Positions 8,151 to 16,479 of a stretch of DNA of 35,767 nucleotides are shown here, piece by piece. This stretch comes from Prosthecobacter debontii. Its GTDB lineage: Bacteria; Verrucomicrobiota; Verrucomicrobiia; Chthoniobacterales; Chthoniobacteraceae. Each line of letters starts with the position of its first letter. Positions within the stretch are counted from its first letter, which is position 1. The stretch lies in NCBI GenBank assembly GCA_945861385.1, contig CAMAUI010000041.1, positions 1 through 35,767 of the forward strand. Direction: 5' to 3'. Position numbers and translations under genes: made by a program. The notes below the pieces were generated by a model. The model made no database searches, was not told the DNA's origin, and saw only the letters and a list, made by a program, of their open reading frames with translations.

Positions 8151-9365
8151 ATGAATTTTACTGAGTTTGGCCTGTCCGAGGCGGTGTTGCGCGGAATCGA
8201 GGCCAAGGGATACAAGGAAGCAACCCCGATCCAGGCAGAAGCGATGCCTCTTGTCCTGCAGGGGCGCGACGTCATGGGCTCGGCGCAGACGGGCACCGGG
8301 AAGACGGCGGCGTTTGCACTGCCGCTGCTCACGATGCTTGGCGGCCACGGGCAGTTCCGCGCGCTAATTCTGGAGCCCACGCGGGAGCTGGCGCAGCAGG
8401 TCCACGAAAGCTTCCGGATGTACGGGAAATTTACCGACCTGAGCACGGTGCTGGTGCATGGCGGTGTCGGCTACGGGCAGCAGCGCGATGAACTCCAGCG
8501 AGGGGCGGATGTCGTGGTGGCCACGCCGGGCAGGCTGCTTGATTTCATGGAAGACGGGACGATCAAAGTCCCGCATGTGCGCCACCTCGTGCTCGACGAG
8601 GTGGATCGGATGCTCGACATGGGCTTCCTGCCCGACGTGGGCCGGATCATCCGTGCATGCCCGAAGGATCGGCAGACGCTTTTTTTCTCGGCCACGCTGC
8701 CGCCGGAACTGGAGACGATGACGAAGTGGATTCTCCGCGACCCGATCGCCGTGGAAATCGGGCGCCGGCAGAGCACTGCGGAGACGGTGGCGCACGCGCT
8801 CTTCCCCGTGGCGAAAGTGCAGAAGATGGATCTGCTCTTCGCGCTGCTGGAGAAGGAGGAGTACCACAGCGTTCTGATTTTCACGCAGACGAAAGTCGCC
8901 GCCGACATCGTCGGTGGAAAATTGCAGAAGGTCATCCCCCACAAAGTCGCGATCATCCACGGCGACCGCGGGCAGGGTGAGCGCACGGAGGCGCTGGCGG
9001 GTTTCAAGGGAGGAAAATACGAAGTGCTGGTCGCCACCGACATCGCCGCGCGCGGTCTCGACATCGCAAACGTCACGCATGTCATCAACTACGACGTGCC
9101 GCAGCATCCCGAGGATTATGTCCACCGCATCGGCCGTACGGGCCGCGCGACGAAGACCGGCGATGCGTTCACGCTGTTCACCGCGGAGGAGATTGACGCG
9201 GTCCGGAAGATCGAACGGTACATTGATGCGAAGATCCCGCGCGAGAAGCTCGACGGGTTTCCCTACGTGTACACGGCGCTGTTCAACGAGGCGCAGCTCA
9301 AGCCCGGCGGCGTTGGCAAGGGCGTCCGGACGCTGAAGGGAACGAGCTTCGGCTGGCGGAAATAA
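8151..9365 (+). CDS. DEAD-box ATP-dependent RNA helicase, RhlE-like
   Basis: A 404-residue helicase core with no long C-terminal extension. Motifs in order are: Q-motif F6...TPIQ (25-28), Walker A AQTGTGKT (45-52), PTREL (76-80), TPGR (125-128), motif II DEVD (149-152, Val instead of Ala), SAT (180-182), then in domain 2 IFTQTK, HGDRGQGER, ATDIAARGLDI and HRIGRTGR. It would unwind short RNA duplexes in ribosome assembly or RNA decay, as RhlE-type enzymes do. The DEVD variant is tolerated in the family. The start ATG has no strong ribosome site. The gene converges with glpX, with only about 20 bp between the stop codons. Confidence 0.93.
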   Translation: MNFTEFGLSEAVLRGIEAKGYKEATPIQAEAMPLVLQGRDVMGSAQTGTGKTAAFALPLLTMLGGHGQFRALILEPTRELAQQVHESFRMYGKFTDLSTVLVHGGVGYGQQRDELQRGADVVVATPGRLLDFMEDGTIKVPHVRHLVLDEVDRMLDMGFLPDVGRIIRACPKDRQTLFFSATLPPELETMTKWILRDPIAVEIGRRQSTAETVAHALFPVAKVQKMDLLFALLEKEEYHSVLIFTQTKVAADIVGGKLQKVIPHKVAIIHGDRGQGERTEALAGFKGGKYEVLVATDIAARGLDIANVTHVINYDVPQHPEDYVHRIGRTGRATKTGDAFTLFTAEEIDAVRKIERYIDAKIPREKLDGFPYVYTALFNEAQLKPGGVGKGVRTLKGTSFGWRK

Positions 9366-9386
9366 CCAGCGGGGTGGGGAGGAGGA

Positions 9387-10442
9387 TCACAGCTTGCGCT
9401 CTGCCTTCTCGCTGCGGAGGTGGATGGTCTTTTCCTCGAGATCATGGATGGCGCGGATGTAACGCACCGTCCTGCTCCGTGCCCGCATGAGAATGCTGTG
9501 CGTGATCGCCTTCTTTCCCTTCAGCTTCACCCCCGGGAGCAACGGGCTGTCGCTGATCCCCGTCGCGCAAAAAATGCAGCTCCCACCCCAAACGAGGTCC
9601 TGGCAGTGAAAAACGCGCAGGAGTTCCTCCTCCCCAACTTCCTTCAGCGCCGCAGCGCGCTCCGCCTCATCCCGCGGCCACATCCTGAGGAGCATATCGC
9701 CACCCAGCGCACGCAATGCCGCCGCCGTGAGAACCCCCTCCGGCGAACCACCGATGCCATAGAATAGATCCACGTCGTTATCCGCGAGTGACGGGGAGAC
9801 CGCTGCGGTGATGTCGCCATCCGAGATGAGGCGCAGTGCGGCACCCGCATTCCGAACCGCCGCGATGAAATCGGCGTGGCGGTCGCGCTTGAGCGTCATC
9901 ACGACCAGTTCCCGCACACGCTTTCCAAGTGCCTTGGCGAGCTTGTTCAGCGTGTGTTCGATCGGCTCGTCGAGAGACACCGGCTCCATTCCGCGCTCGA
10001 TCGCATCCACCACTTCCGGGCCGTATGCCAGCTTCGTCGCATAGAAAGTCGGGAGGTTTTTCATCACGTGCGGATGCGCCGCGGATGCCTCGCTTGCCGC
10101 CATCACGGAGATGCTATTGGGAAGGCCCTGCGCGATATTGGTCGTCCCATCTATCGGATCGAGGGCGATCTCGAACCTTGGCGATCCCTCGCGCCATGTG
10201 CCGAGATGGTCGCCGAGAAAAATGCCGGGCGCGTTATCCTTGATCCCTTCCCCGATCACCACTTCACCACAGATGTCCACAAGATCAAACACCCCGAAAA
10301 TCGCGTCGCACGCGGCTGCATCCGCCTTCTCCTTTTCTCCGCGACCGAGCCATTGGAGTGAATTGAGCGCGGCGTTTTCAGTCGCGCGCACGAACTCGAA
10401 TTCGATTGTCCGTTCGGCATCAGTGGCAGTGAGTAAAGGCAT
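9387..10442 (-). CDS. glpX: Fructose-1,6-bisphosphatase class II (GlpX family)
   Basis: This 351-residue enzyme would dephosphorylate fructose 1,6-bisphosphate, and possibly sedoheptulose 1,7-bisphosphate, in gluconeogenesis or carbon cycling. It has the GlpX signatures GEVVIGEG (59-66), the Li+-sensitive phosphatase metal motif DPIDGTT (95-101), LISDGDITAAVSP, GIGGSPEGVLTAAAL, and a C-terminal CQDLVWGGSCIFCATG segment. I chose the ATG at 10442, whose product starts MPLLTATDAERTIEFEFVRATENAA. Homologues begin close to this point, while the frame upstream to 10517 runs through the sigma gene's terminator. It lies just downstream of, and on the same strand as, the sigma-70 gene, but the terminator between them argues for separate transcription. 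Confidence 0.94.
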   Translation of the reverse strand: MPLLTATDAERTIEFEFVRATENAALNSLQWLGRGEKEKADAAACDAIFGVFDLVDICGEVVIGEGIKDNAPGIFLGDHLGTWREGSPRFEIALDPIDGTTNIAQGLPNSISVMAASEASAAHPHVMKNLPTFYATKLAYGPEVVDAIERGMEPVSLDEPIEHTLNKLAKALGKRVRELVVMTLKRDRHADFIAAVRNAGAALRLISDGDITAAVSPSLADNDVDLFYGIGGSPEGVLTAAALRALGGDMLLRMWPRDEAERAAALKEVGEEELLRVFHCQDLVWGGSCIFCATGISDSPLLPGVKLKGKKAITHSILMRARSRTVRYIRAIHDLEEKTIHLRSEKAERKL

Positions 10443-10494
10443 GAGAGCGAGCGTCCCGCATGTGGCACTCGACGTCAATCGCCGCAACGAGCAC

Positions 10495-10536
10495 AAAAAA
10501 AGCCGCCCCGCCGGCATGCCCTACCGGCGGAGCGGC
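10495..10536 (-). terminator. Strong Rho-independent terminator after the sigma-70 gene
   Basis: On the reverse strand a 13-bp GC-rich stem (arms at 10536-10524 and 10514-10502, one G-T wobble) with a 9-nt loop is followed at once by seven T residues (10501-10495). It lies about 20 bp downstream of the sigma factor stop and upstream of glpX. It should therefore end the sigma transcript and insulate glpX, whose own promoter must lie in or after it. Confidence 0.88.
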
Positions 10537-10557
10537 ACCACCTCTGGAGAACAGCGG

Positions 10558-11451
10558 TCAGTTATTCCCGCGAATCGCCACGAGATCCTCTTGATCCACC
10601 TCTTTTTGGATGAGGTGCTCGATCGGCTGTTCGCGTTTTCGGAGAGCACGGCGCAGCTTTGCCAGGGCAATATTCTGCAACTGGCGGATTCGCTCACGGG
10701 TGACGCCAAACTTTTCGCCCACCTCCTCGAGCGTTCGGGTGTTGCCGCCATCGAGACCGAATCGCGACATGATGATCTTGCGCTCGCGGTCATCGAGGAC
10801 ACAGAGGAGCTCGGAAATCTCCTCCTGGAGATTCTTGTCGGAGAGATTCTCAGCCGGATCCACAGCATTATCGTCCCCCACGATCTCCCCGAACTGCGTG
10901 CCATCCTCGTCGTTCATCGGCGCATCCAGCGACGCGGGACGAATGCTGACAGTGCGGAGTTGGGCGAGCTTGGCGGCACAGATGCCCACCTCCTCGGCGA
11001 GTTCCTCATCGGTGGGCTCGCGACCGAGCAATTCGCTCATCGCAATTCCCACGCGACGGATCTTCGTGATTTTATCCACGAGATGTACGGGCAAACGGAT
11101 GGTCTTCGACTGATTCGCAAGGGCGCGCTTGATGGACTGCTTGATCCACCAGGCCGCATAGGTCGAGAGTTTGCCACCCTTTGCCGGGTCGAAGCGTTCC
11201 ACCGCCTTCATGAGCCCGATGTTGCCCTCGGATACGAGGTCGAGAAGCGGGAGGCCAAAGTTCGCGTAGTCATGGGCGATTTTCACAACCAAGCGGAGGT
11301 TCGCCTTGATCATCTGCGCCCGAGCCTCCTTGTTTCCGCGCTTGATCCTTGCTGCCAGTTGAACCTCCTGCGCTGGAGTTAGAAGAGGCGTCTTCGCAAT
11401 CTCGCGAAGGTAGATTTTGAATCCTGAGTCTGAGTCGTCGTAGCGTGACAT
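10558..11451 (-). CDS. RNA polymerase sigma-70 family factor (RpoD/RpoS-like, group 1 or 2)
   Basis: A 297-residue sigma factor with all core regions: region 1.2 (FKIYLREIAKTPLLTPAQE), region 2 (LRLVVKIAHDYANFGLPLLDLVSEGNIGLMKAVERFDP), 2.4 (STYAAWWIKQSIKRALANQS), region 3 (about 120-190) and region 4.2 (RTLEEVGEKFGVTRERIRQLQNIALAKLRRAL). It lacks the long N-terminal region 1.1 of most RpoD proteins, so an RpoS-like or alternative housekeeping-type (group 2) factor is likely. It recognises -35/-10 promoters. An AGGA precedes the ATG by about 8 nt. The gene has a long AT-rich upstream region and a strong terminator behind it, so it is probably monocistronic and individually regulated. Confidence 0.92.
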   Translation of the reverse strand: MSRYDDSDSGFKIYLREIAKTPLLTPAQEVQLAARIKRGNKEARAQMIKANLRLVVKIAHDYANFGLPLLDLVSEGNIGLMKAVERFDPAKGGKLSTYAAWWIKQSIKRALANQSKTIRLPVHLVDKITKIRRVGIAMSELLGREPTDEELAEEVGICAAKLAQLRTVSIRPASLDAPMNDEDGTQFGEIVGDDNAVDPAENLSDKNLQEEISELLCVLDDRERKIIMSRFGLDGGNTRTLEEVGEKFGVTRERIRQLQNIALAKLRRALRKREQPIEHLIQKEVDQEDLVAIRGNN

Positions 11452-11900
11452 AGTGGTTCCTGCTTTCTAGTGGTTGATTGTTGGTTTCGGTGTTTGGTGT
11501 CGGTTTTTATCTACCGGTCTGTGTAATTGCTTTGTATGGACTACCTGATAGCGGCTTTTATTCCAAGGCGTCAATACAAATTTTATCCTTGGTGGATGTA
11601 TTTAATGTGATTTATCTTCAAAACGGCTGCTTTTCTCTTATGGATGATACGTTCGGCACCCCTTCGGTATTTGAAAATAATATCCTTTTTTGTCACAGGA
11701 CGGCAGGTGAACGCAGAAACCGAGGCCTTTTCCCAGAACTGGGCTGAACCAGAGAAAAAAGTGGAACTACTGGCAGGATGAAAGGAGCGGGATGAAAACG
11801 CAGGGGGTGTCCGTGCAGCACGCAGGCGACACCGGGACGGTGCGGAGTGATGGGAGAGAGGGGAGAAAATGCGGGGGTGAGTGAATGATCCGTCTCCGGA
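11452..11900. other. 449-bp intergenic region, AT-rich near the sigma gene
   Basis: It lies between the stop of the DUF5989 gene (11901) and the start of the sigma gene (11451), both on the minus strand. About 11470-11700 is clearly AT-rich compared with both flanks and holds the candidate promoter. About 11750-11890 is purine-rich on the plus strand. An 89-residue plus-strand frame (11478-11747) has no recognisable features and is probably not a gene. A long 5' leader or small RNA is possible but no specific structure could be supported. Confidence 0.5.
11545..11574 (-). promoter_or_regulatory. Candidate sigma-70 type promoter for the sigma factor gene
   Basis: On the reverse strand TTGACG (11574-11569) and TATCAG (11550-11545) are separated by 18 nt, about 95 nt upstream of the sigma gene start. 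It lies in the only strongly AT-rich stretch of this part of the window. This is a motif match only; no transcript start is known. Confidence 0.35.
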
Positions 11901-12095
11901 CTAGAAAAGCGTGTAGATGAATTGCACGGCCGGGCTGCCGGCACTGAAGACCACGAGCGCACCGATCGTGAGAAGCATCACAAGGATCGGGATAAGCCAC
12001 CATTTCTTATTGTGACGGAGAAGGTGGGCGACCTCGCGCCAAAGCCCAGGCGCCTTTTCGCGGGAGGCTTTGTCGAAGTCATCGGGATCGCTCAT
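11901..12095 (-). CDS. Small membrane protein, DUF5989-like
   Basis: A 64-residue protein: a charged N-terminal helix (LWREVAHLLRHNKKWW), one TM segment (about residues 33-52) and the terminal sequence SPAVQFIYTLF. This pattern of HNKKWWLIPI, a TM segment, and a short tail ending FIYTLF matches the DUF5989 group, often found beside SxtJ-like proteins and carbamoyltransferases in secondary-metabolite or glycan loci. Here neither neighbour is present. It is transcribed away from the Wzm/Wzt export operon, 144 bp from its first gene. The function is unknown. The start ATG at 12095 is preferred because the longer reverse frame continues into the wzm gene as a shadow. Confidence 0.8.
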   Translation of the reverse strand: MSDPDDFDKASREKAPGLWREVAHLLRHNKKWWLIPILVMLLTIGALVVFSAGSPAVQFIYTLF

Positions 12096-12239
12096 GCGGC
12101 GCGAGGTTATCGCGGCATGTGCGCATGCCAAGCCCTCAGCGGAGCGTTCATCTTCAACGGAGAAGCGACGTGTCCTGCCCATCGTTTCCTTGCAACCGCT
12201 GGGTGAAGCCGCAAATCTCCGCGCCCCGGAAAGCCTGTA

Positions 12240-13106
12240 ATGTCTCACCACCGCGCCGAGAGAATCCTCCGTCCGAGCCGGGGCTTGATCAGCCTCAAGC
12301 TCGGGGAGCTTTGGCGTTTTCGCGAACTGCTCGGGCTGCTGGCGTGGCGCGACATCCTCGTGCGATACAAGCAGACGTATCTCGGTGTGGCATGGGCGGT
12401 GTTGCAGCCGGTGCTGACGATGGCTGTGTTTGCGGTCGTCTTCGGGCGGCTGGCAAACCTGGATGCATGGGGGGCGCCCTACGCGCTGCTGGTTTTTGCG
12501 GGGCTGCTGCCCTGGCAGTTTTTCGCCAACGCACTCTCGGAAAGCAGCAACTCGCTCGTGGCCTCGGCGCGCATCCTCTCGAAGGTGTATTTTCCACGGC
12601 TGATCATCCCGATCAGCTCCGTGCTGAGCGGGATTGTGGATCTGGTGATCGCGACGGCCGTGTTGCTTGTCATCATGCCGTTCTACGGTGCGCCATTCCG
12701 CCCGCACTTGTTGTTGCTGCCGCTGTTCTTCCTCGCGGCGGCGCTGCCCGCGTTTGCGGCGGGAGTGTGGTTCAGCGCGCTCAATGTTAAGTATCGCGAC
12801 GTGCGCTACATCGTGCCTTTCATCACGAGGATCGGGATCTATGCGACGCCCGTGGGCTTCCTGTGGCAGCCGTTGATCGAGGCAAAGGCCGCGGAGTCGC
12901 CCGCGCTCGCGGCGCAATTCCAATGGCTGCTTCACATCAACCCGCTGGTGGGGCCGATTGACGGGTTTCGCTGGTGCGTGCTCGGCGACCGCTTCGCACC
13001 ATGGTGGCCGGGCTTCTGGATGAGCATCGGCCTCATGTTGCTCGTGCTCTTCACCGGCCTCATTTACTTCCGCCAGGTCGAAAAAAACTTCGCCGACATC
13101 GTGTAG
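12240..13106 (+). CDS. ABC-2 type polysaccharide export permease (Wzm/TagG-like)
   Basis: A 288-residue membrane protein with about six TM helices, the normal size for Wzm. The N-terminal amphipathic part LLAWRDILVRYKQTYLGVAW, followed by LQPVLTMAVFAVVFGRLA, is the hallmark of O-antigen and teichoic acid exporters. It forms the inner-membrane channel through which a lipid-linked glycan is moved to the periplasm. Its ATPase partner starts on the next base after its stop codon. It heads a plus-strand operon of eight genes reaching 21536. The upstream 144 bp separate it from a divergent small-protein gene and probably hold the operon promoter, though none is obvious. Confidence 0.93.
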   Translation: MSHHRAERILRPSRGLISLKLGELWRFRELLGLLAWRDILVRYKQTYLGVAWAVLQPVLTMAVFAVVFGRLANLDAWGAPYALLVFAGLLPWQFFANALSESSNSLVASARILSKVYFPRLIIPISSVLSGIVDLVIATAVLLVIMPFYGAPFRPHLLLLPLFFLAAALPAFAAGVWFSALNVKYRDVRYIVPFITRIGIYATPVGFLWQPLIEAKAAESPALAAQFQWLLHINPLVGPIDGFRWCVLGDRFAPWWPGFWMSIGLMLLVLFTGLIYFRQVEKNFADIV

Positions 13107-14387
13107 ATGAGCACGCCCGTCATCAGCATCCGCGGCGTGGGAAAACGATACCAGCTCGGCGACGGTGCCGCCCACGACACGCTGCGCGACCATCTCTCCG
13201 CAGGTTTCCGGCGTCTCCTGCGCCGCGAGAAAAAGGAGCGCCCGGTCTCCGAGCACTGGGCGCTGCGCGATGTATCCTTCGACGTGAACGAGGGCGAAGT
13301 CGTAGGCATCATCGGCCACAACGGCGCGGGCAAATCCACACTGCTGAAAATCCTCAGCCAGATCTCCGAGCCCACCGAGGGCGAGATCCACGTCCGCGGC
13401 CGCATCGCCAGCCTCCTCGAAGTCGGCACCGGCTTCCACCCCGAGCTGAGCGGGCGCGAGAACATCTTCCTCAACGGCGCCATCCTCGGCATGACCCGCG
13501 CCGAAACCCGCGCGAGATTCGACGACATCGTCGCCTTCGCCGAGGTCGAGAAATTCCTCGAGACGCCCGTGAAGCGATACAGCTCCGGCATGTACGTGCG
13601 CCTCGCTTTCGCCGTCGCCGCACATCTCGATCCCGAGATTCTCGTGGTGGATGAAGTCCTCGCCGTCGGCGACGCCAGCTTTCAGGCGAAGTGCCTCTCC
13701 AAGATGGGCGACGTCGCACAGCACGGCGGACGAACCATCCTTTTTGTGTCCCACAATCTCCAGGCACTCCGCTCCCTCTGCCCCCGGTCGGTGCTTTTGA
13801 AAAATGGGCGCCTCGTCGAGAGCGGCGACACCGCCAGCGTCCTGAACACCTACCTCGCCACCGACTCAGGCCTGCAGACCATCCACCGCTGGCCCGATGC
13901 AGAGCTGCCCGGCAACGACGAGATTCGCCTTCTCAGCGTCCGCGCACTCGACGAGCACGGCAATAACAGCGGCGTCTTCTCCACCAGCAACCGCATCTGC
14001 GTGGATCTCGAATTTGACTGCCGCGCAGTCCTCCCCACGCTCACCCTCGGCTTCGATCTCAAGACTGCGGAAGGCGAGACCATCTTCCGCAGCTACCAGA
14101 CCGACCAGGCGCCAGCCGACCAGCCCGCCCTGTGCCTTGGCCGGCAGATTTGGCGTTGCGAAATCCCAGCAGGCCTCCTGAATTTCGGCACCTACCTCGT
14201 CTGCCCCCGGGTGAACCGCCAGAATCACTATCTCATTTACGAAGGCCCGGCTGCCGTGCGTTTCGACTGCGTGCTCGACCACGGCGTCTCCCCTTTCTGG
14301 CACAAGCTCAAAAGCCGCGCCGACCGCGCAGGCATGATCTCACCCATCCTCCGCTGGGCAGAAATTTCCTCCCCGCCACATGGCTGA
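13107..14387 (+). CDS. Polysaccharide ABC transporter ATPase with C-terminal Wzt carbohydrate-binding domain
   Basis: A 426-residue two-domain protein. Residues 1-250 form the ATPase with Walker A GHNGAGKST (70-78), a signature of Wzt/TagH type YSSGMYVRLAFA, Walker B EILVVDEVLAVGD and H-loop in ILFVSHN. Residues about 270-400 form a beta-rich domain of the Wzt_C type, which in characterised O-antigen systems recognises the terminal modification of the finished glycan before export. A Wzt_C domain suggests chain-terminus recognition here, possibly of a methyl or acyl cap made by the downstream FkbM or FkbH/MaoC genes; that link is inference. Its stop overlaps the next gene by 8 bp. Confidence 0.93.
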   Translation: MSTPVISIRGVGKRYQLGDGAAHDTLRDHLSAGFRRLLRREKKERPVSEHWALRDVSFDVNEGEVVGIIGHNGAGKSTLLKILSQISEPTEGEIHVRGRIASLLEVGTGFHPELSGRENIFLNGAILGMTRAETRARFDDIVAFAEVEKFLETPVKRYSSGMYVRLAFAVAAHLDPEILVVDEVLAVGDASFQAKCLSKMGDVAQHGGRTILFVSHNLQALRSLCPRSVLLKNGRLVESGDTASVLNTYLATDSGLQTIHRWPDAELPGNDEIRLLSVRALDEHGNNSGVFSTSNRICVDLEFDCRAVLPTLTLGFDLKTAEGETIFRSYQTDQAPADQPALCLGRQIWRCEIPAGLLNFGTYLVCPRVNRQNHYLIYEGPAAVRFDCVLDHGVSPFWHKLKSRADRAGMISPILRWAEISSPPHG

Positions 14388-15321
14388 TCGTGCTCCCGAC
14401 TGGATGTACAATCACGAGGTGCTCGCCTGGAGCTACCGCCCCGAGCTGCGCCGCCAGCTCCCGCTTTTGTTGCGCGCCTTCGCCCGCTTTTGCGCGGCAC
14501 AGCGGGGCTGGCGCCACGGCTACATCGTCCGCGGACGCTGGCTCTTTCAGAAAATCACCTCGCTCCGCCAGCGGCTCCGCCGGCCTGATTCCACCCGCCT
14601 CGTCGTCGGCCCCCACATCGTCCATCTCGATCTCAACGATCCCCGCATGCTGCAGGTTCCGAACGAACTCCTCCACGACTCCGCAGAGATCGAGTGTCTC
14701 CGCCACTTCATCCGCGCAGGCGACACATTCCTCGATGTCGGCGCAAACCACGGCGCGTTTTCCATCCGCGCCGCGCCCATCGTCGGGCCACACGGACTCG
14801 TCGTTGCCATCGAGCCGCAGCCACGCATGGCCGTGCTCGTCGGGCGATCCCTGGGAGAGATTCCCGATCTCCAATTCCAGCTCCACGCCATCGCGTGCGG
14901 CGAGGCGGATTCCACCATCACTTTTTATATCCCCCGCGGCTCGAGCGGCTCGGCAGGCCGCTTCGCCCCCTGCTCCGCGCTGGGCGCGCACACCGAGGTT
15001 CAGGTGCCCATGAGACGGTTCGACGACGCTGTGGACTGGCGCGCTTTCCCCGGCAGCGTCTTTGTGAAACTCGACATCGAAGGCAGCGAACTCGCGTTCC
15101 TCACCGGTGCCGCGGAGTTTCTCCGCACCCGCCGCCCGCGCATTCTCATGGAGATCAACCCCGCCACCCTGCGCGGCGCGGGCCTCGGCATCGCGCAACT
15201 CCTCGCGCCGCTTCGCACGGCGGGCTTCACCGGCTTCATCGAGGTGGATCACCGCGAAACGATCCACCCGCTCGACGCGCTCGATTCCGCGCGCCAGCGC
15301 AACATCATCGTTCTGCCGTAA
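14380..15321 (+). CDS. FkbM-family SAM-dependent methyltransferase
   Basis: A 313-residue protein. The SAM-binding motif I is DVGANHGAFS (119-128), the acidic ribose contact lies in IEPQP (144-148), and the family-specific KLDIEGSEL (230-238) is present. FkbM proteins O-methylate hydroxyls, including sugar hydroxyls of exported glycans. The first 100 residues are basic and helical (LRRQLPLLLRAFARF), perhaps for membrane or partner binding. The start ATG lies inside the end of the Wzt gene (8-bp overlap), and the next gene begins 3 bp after the stop. In the operon it may cap or decorate the glycan. Confidence 0.9.
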   Translation: MADRAPDWMYNHEVLAWSYRPELRRQLPLLLRAFARFCAAQRGWRHGYIVRGRWLFQKITSLRQRLRRPDSTRLVVGPHIVHLDLNDPRMLQVPNELLHDSAEIECLRHFIRAGDTFLDVGANHGAFSIRAAPIVGPHGLVVAIEPQPRMAVLVGRSLGEIPDLQFQLHAIACGEADSTITFYIPRGSSGSAGRFAPCSALGAHTEVQVPMRRFDDAVDWRAFPGSVFVKLDIEGSELAFLTGAAEFLRTRRPRILMEINPATLRGAGLGIAQLLAPLRTAGFTGFIEVDHRETIHPLDALDSARQRNIIVLP

Positions 15322-15324
15322 GCG

Positions 15325-16479
15325 ATGCACATCGCCATCATCTGCGACGAGTACCCTCCCGCCCCTCATGGCGGCACCGGCTCCTCCTACCGCGACCTCG
15401 CCGAGGGCCTCATCGCCGCCGGCCACCGCGCAACCGTCCTCGGCATCAGCGTCACGCAGGCTCTCGGCCGTGCAACGGATGAAACGATCAATTCCGTCCG
15501 CGTCCTCCGCCTCCCGCGCGCCCCGCGCTGGCTGGGCACGCGCCTCGGTGGCTGCTTCGAGCGCCGTCAGCTCCGCGCCGCGCTCCGTCGCGCACACAGT
15601 TCCACGCCATTCGACGCCATCGAGTGCTCGGACTACAATGGCTGGTTGTCCGGCGGCAGCGGCATCCAGGCTGTCCCGACCATCGTCCGCATACGCGGCT
15701 CGAACCTCTTTTTTGACGCCGAACTCGCGCGCCCCCCGCAACACTTCGAACACCGCCACGAACGCGCCTGCCTCGCCGGCGCAACACATCTCGCGAGCGT
15801 CTCCCGGTACGCCGCGGAGCGCACGCTCTCGCTTGCAGGCCTCGGCGGACGTCCATGCGAAATCATTCCCAACGGCCTCGACGCCGATTACTTCTCCCCG
15901 GACCCCGCCACTGCGCCACAGCCCGGCCTCGTCGTCTTTGTCAACATGGTCACGCCGCGCAAGGGCATCGAGCAGCTCATCCTCGCCGTGAACGAAATCT
16001 TCCCCTCCCGCCCTCACACGCGCCTCGCCGTTGTCGGCACCGACCCGCGCGGCGGGCATCTGCGTTTCGTCGAGCATCTGCAAAATCTCATCCTTCCCGA
16101 ATTGCGTGAGCGCGTCATCTGGACAGGCCGCCTGCCACGCGACGAAGTCCTCTGCTGGCTCCGCCGCGCCGCCGTCTGCTGCTACCCTTCACACATGGAG
16201 ACGTTCGGAATCTCCGCCATCGAAGGCATGAGCGTCGGGCAGCCCGTCATTTTCACACGCCTCGGCCCAGGCCCGGAGATCGTGGACGACGGGAACACCG
16301 GCCTTCTCTGCGACCCGCGCGACCCCGCCGACATCGCGCGCTGCCTCGCCCTCCTGCTCGACGACCCCGCATTTGCCGCGCGCCTCGGCAGCGCCGCCCG
16401 TGCTGAAGTTCTGCGCCGCTTCGACCGTCGCGAATGGATCGCGCGCAACCTCGCGTTCTACGAACGCTGCATCGCATGA
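15325..16479 (+). CDS. Glycosyltransferase family 4 (GT-B fold)
   Basis: A 384-residue protein with the GT4 layout. The N-terminal Rossmann domain begins MHIAIICDEYPPAPHGGTGSS, with the glycine-rich acceptor loop. The C-terminal donor domain contains the E-x7-E motif METFGISAIEG (E292 and E300), which contacts the nucleotide sugar. VSRYAAE, IIPNGLD and VNMVTPRKGIEQLI are also typical. It would transfer a sugar, with retention, onto the growing lipid-linked glycan at the inner face of the membrane. Its stop overlaps the next start by 4 bp (ATGA). It is the only recognisable glycosyltransferase in the operon, so other sugars must be added by enzymes encoded elsewhere. Confidence 0.92.
   Translation: MHIAIICDEYPPAPHGGTGSSYRDLAEGLIAAGHRATVLGISVTQALGRATDETINSVRVLRLPRAPRWLGTRLGGCFERRQLRAALRRAHSSTPFDAIECSDYNGWLSGGSGIQAVPTIVRIRGSNLFFDAELARPPQHFEHRHERACLAGATHLASVSRYAAERTLSLAGLGGRPCEIIPNGLDADYFSPDPATAPQPGLVVFVNMVTPRKGIEQLILAVNEIFPSRPHTRLAVVGTDPRGGHLRFVEHLQNLILPELRERVIWTGRLPRDEVLCWLRRAAVCCYPSHMETFGISAIEGMSVGQPVIFTRLGPGPEIVDDGNTGLLCDPRDPADIARCLALLLDDPAFAARLGSAARAEVLRRFDRREWIARNLAFYERCIA

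Noticed and set aside
11478..11747. 89-residue plus-strand frame in the AT-rich intergenic region
   Set aside because: No ribosome site, no recognisable domain, and it overlaps the likely promoter of the divergent sigma gene.
11901..13754. 617-residue minus-strand open frame
   Set aside because: Only its last 64 residues are the DUF5989 gene; the rest is antisense to Wzm and Wzt.
14308..16083. 591-residue minus-strand open frame
   Set aside because: Antisense shadow of the FkbM methyltransferase and GT4 genes.
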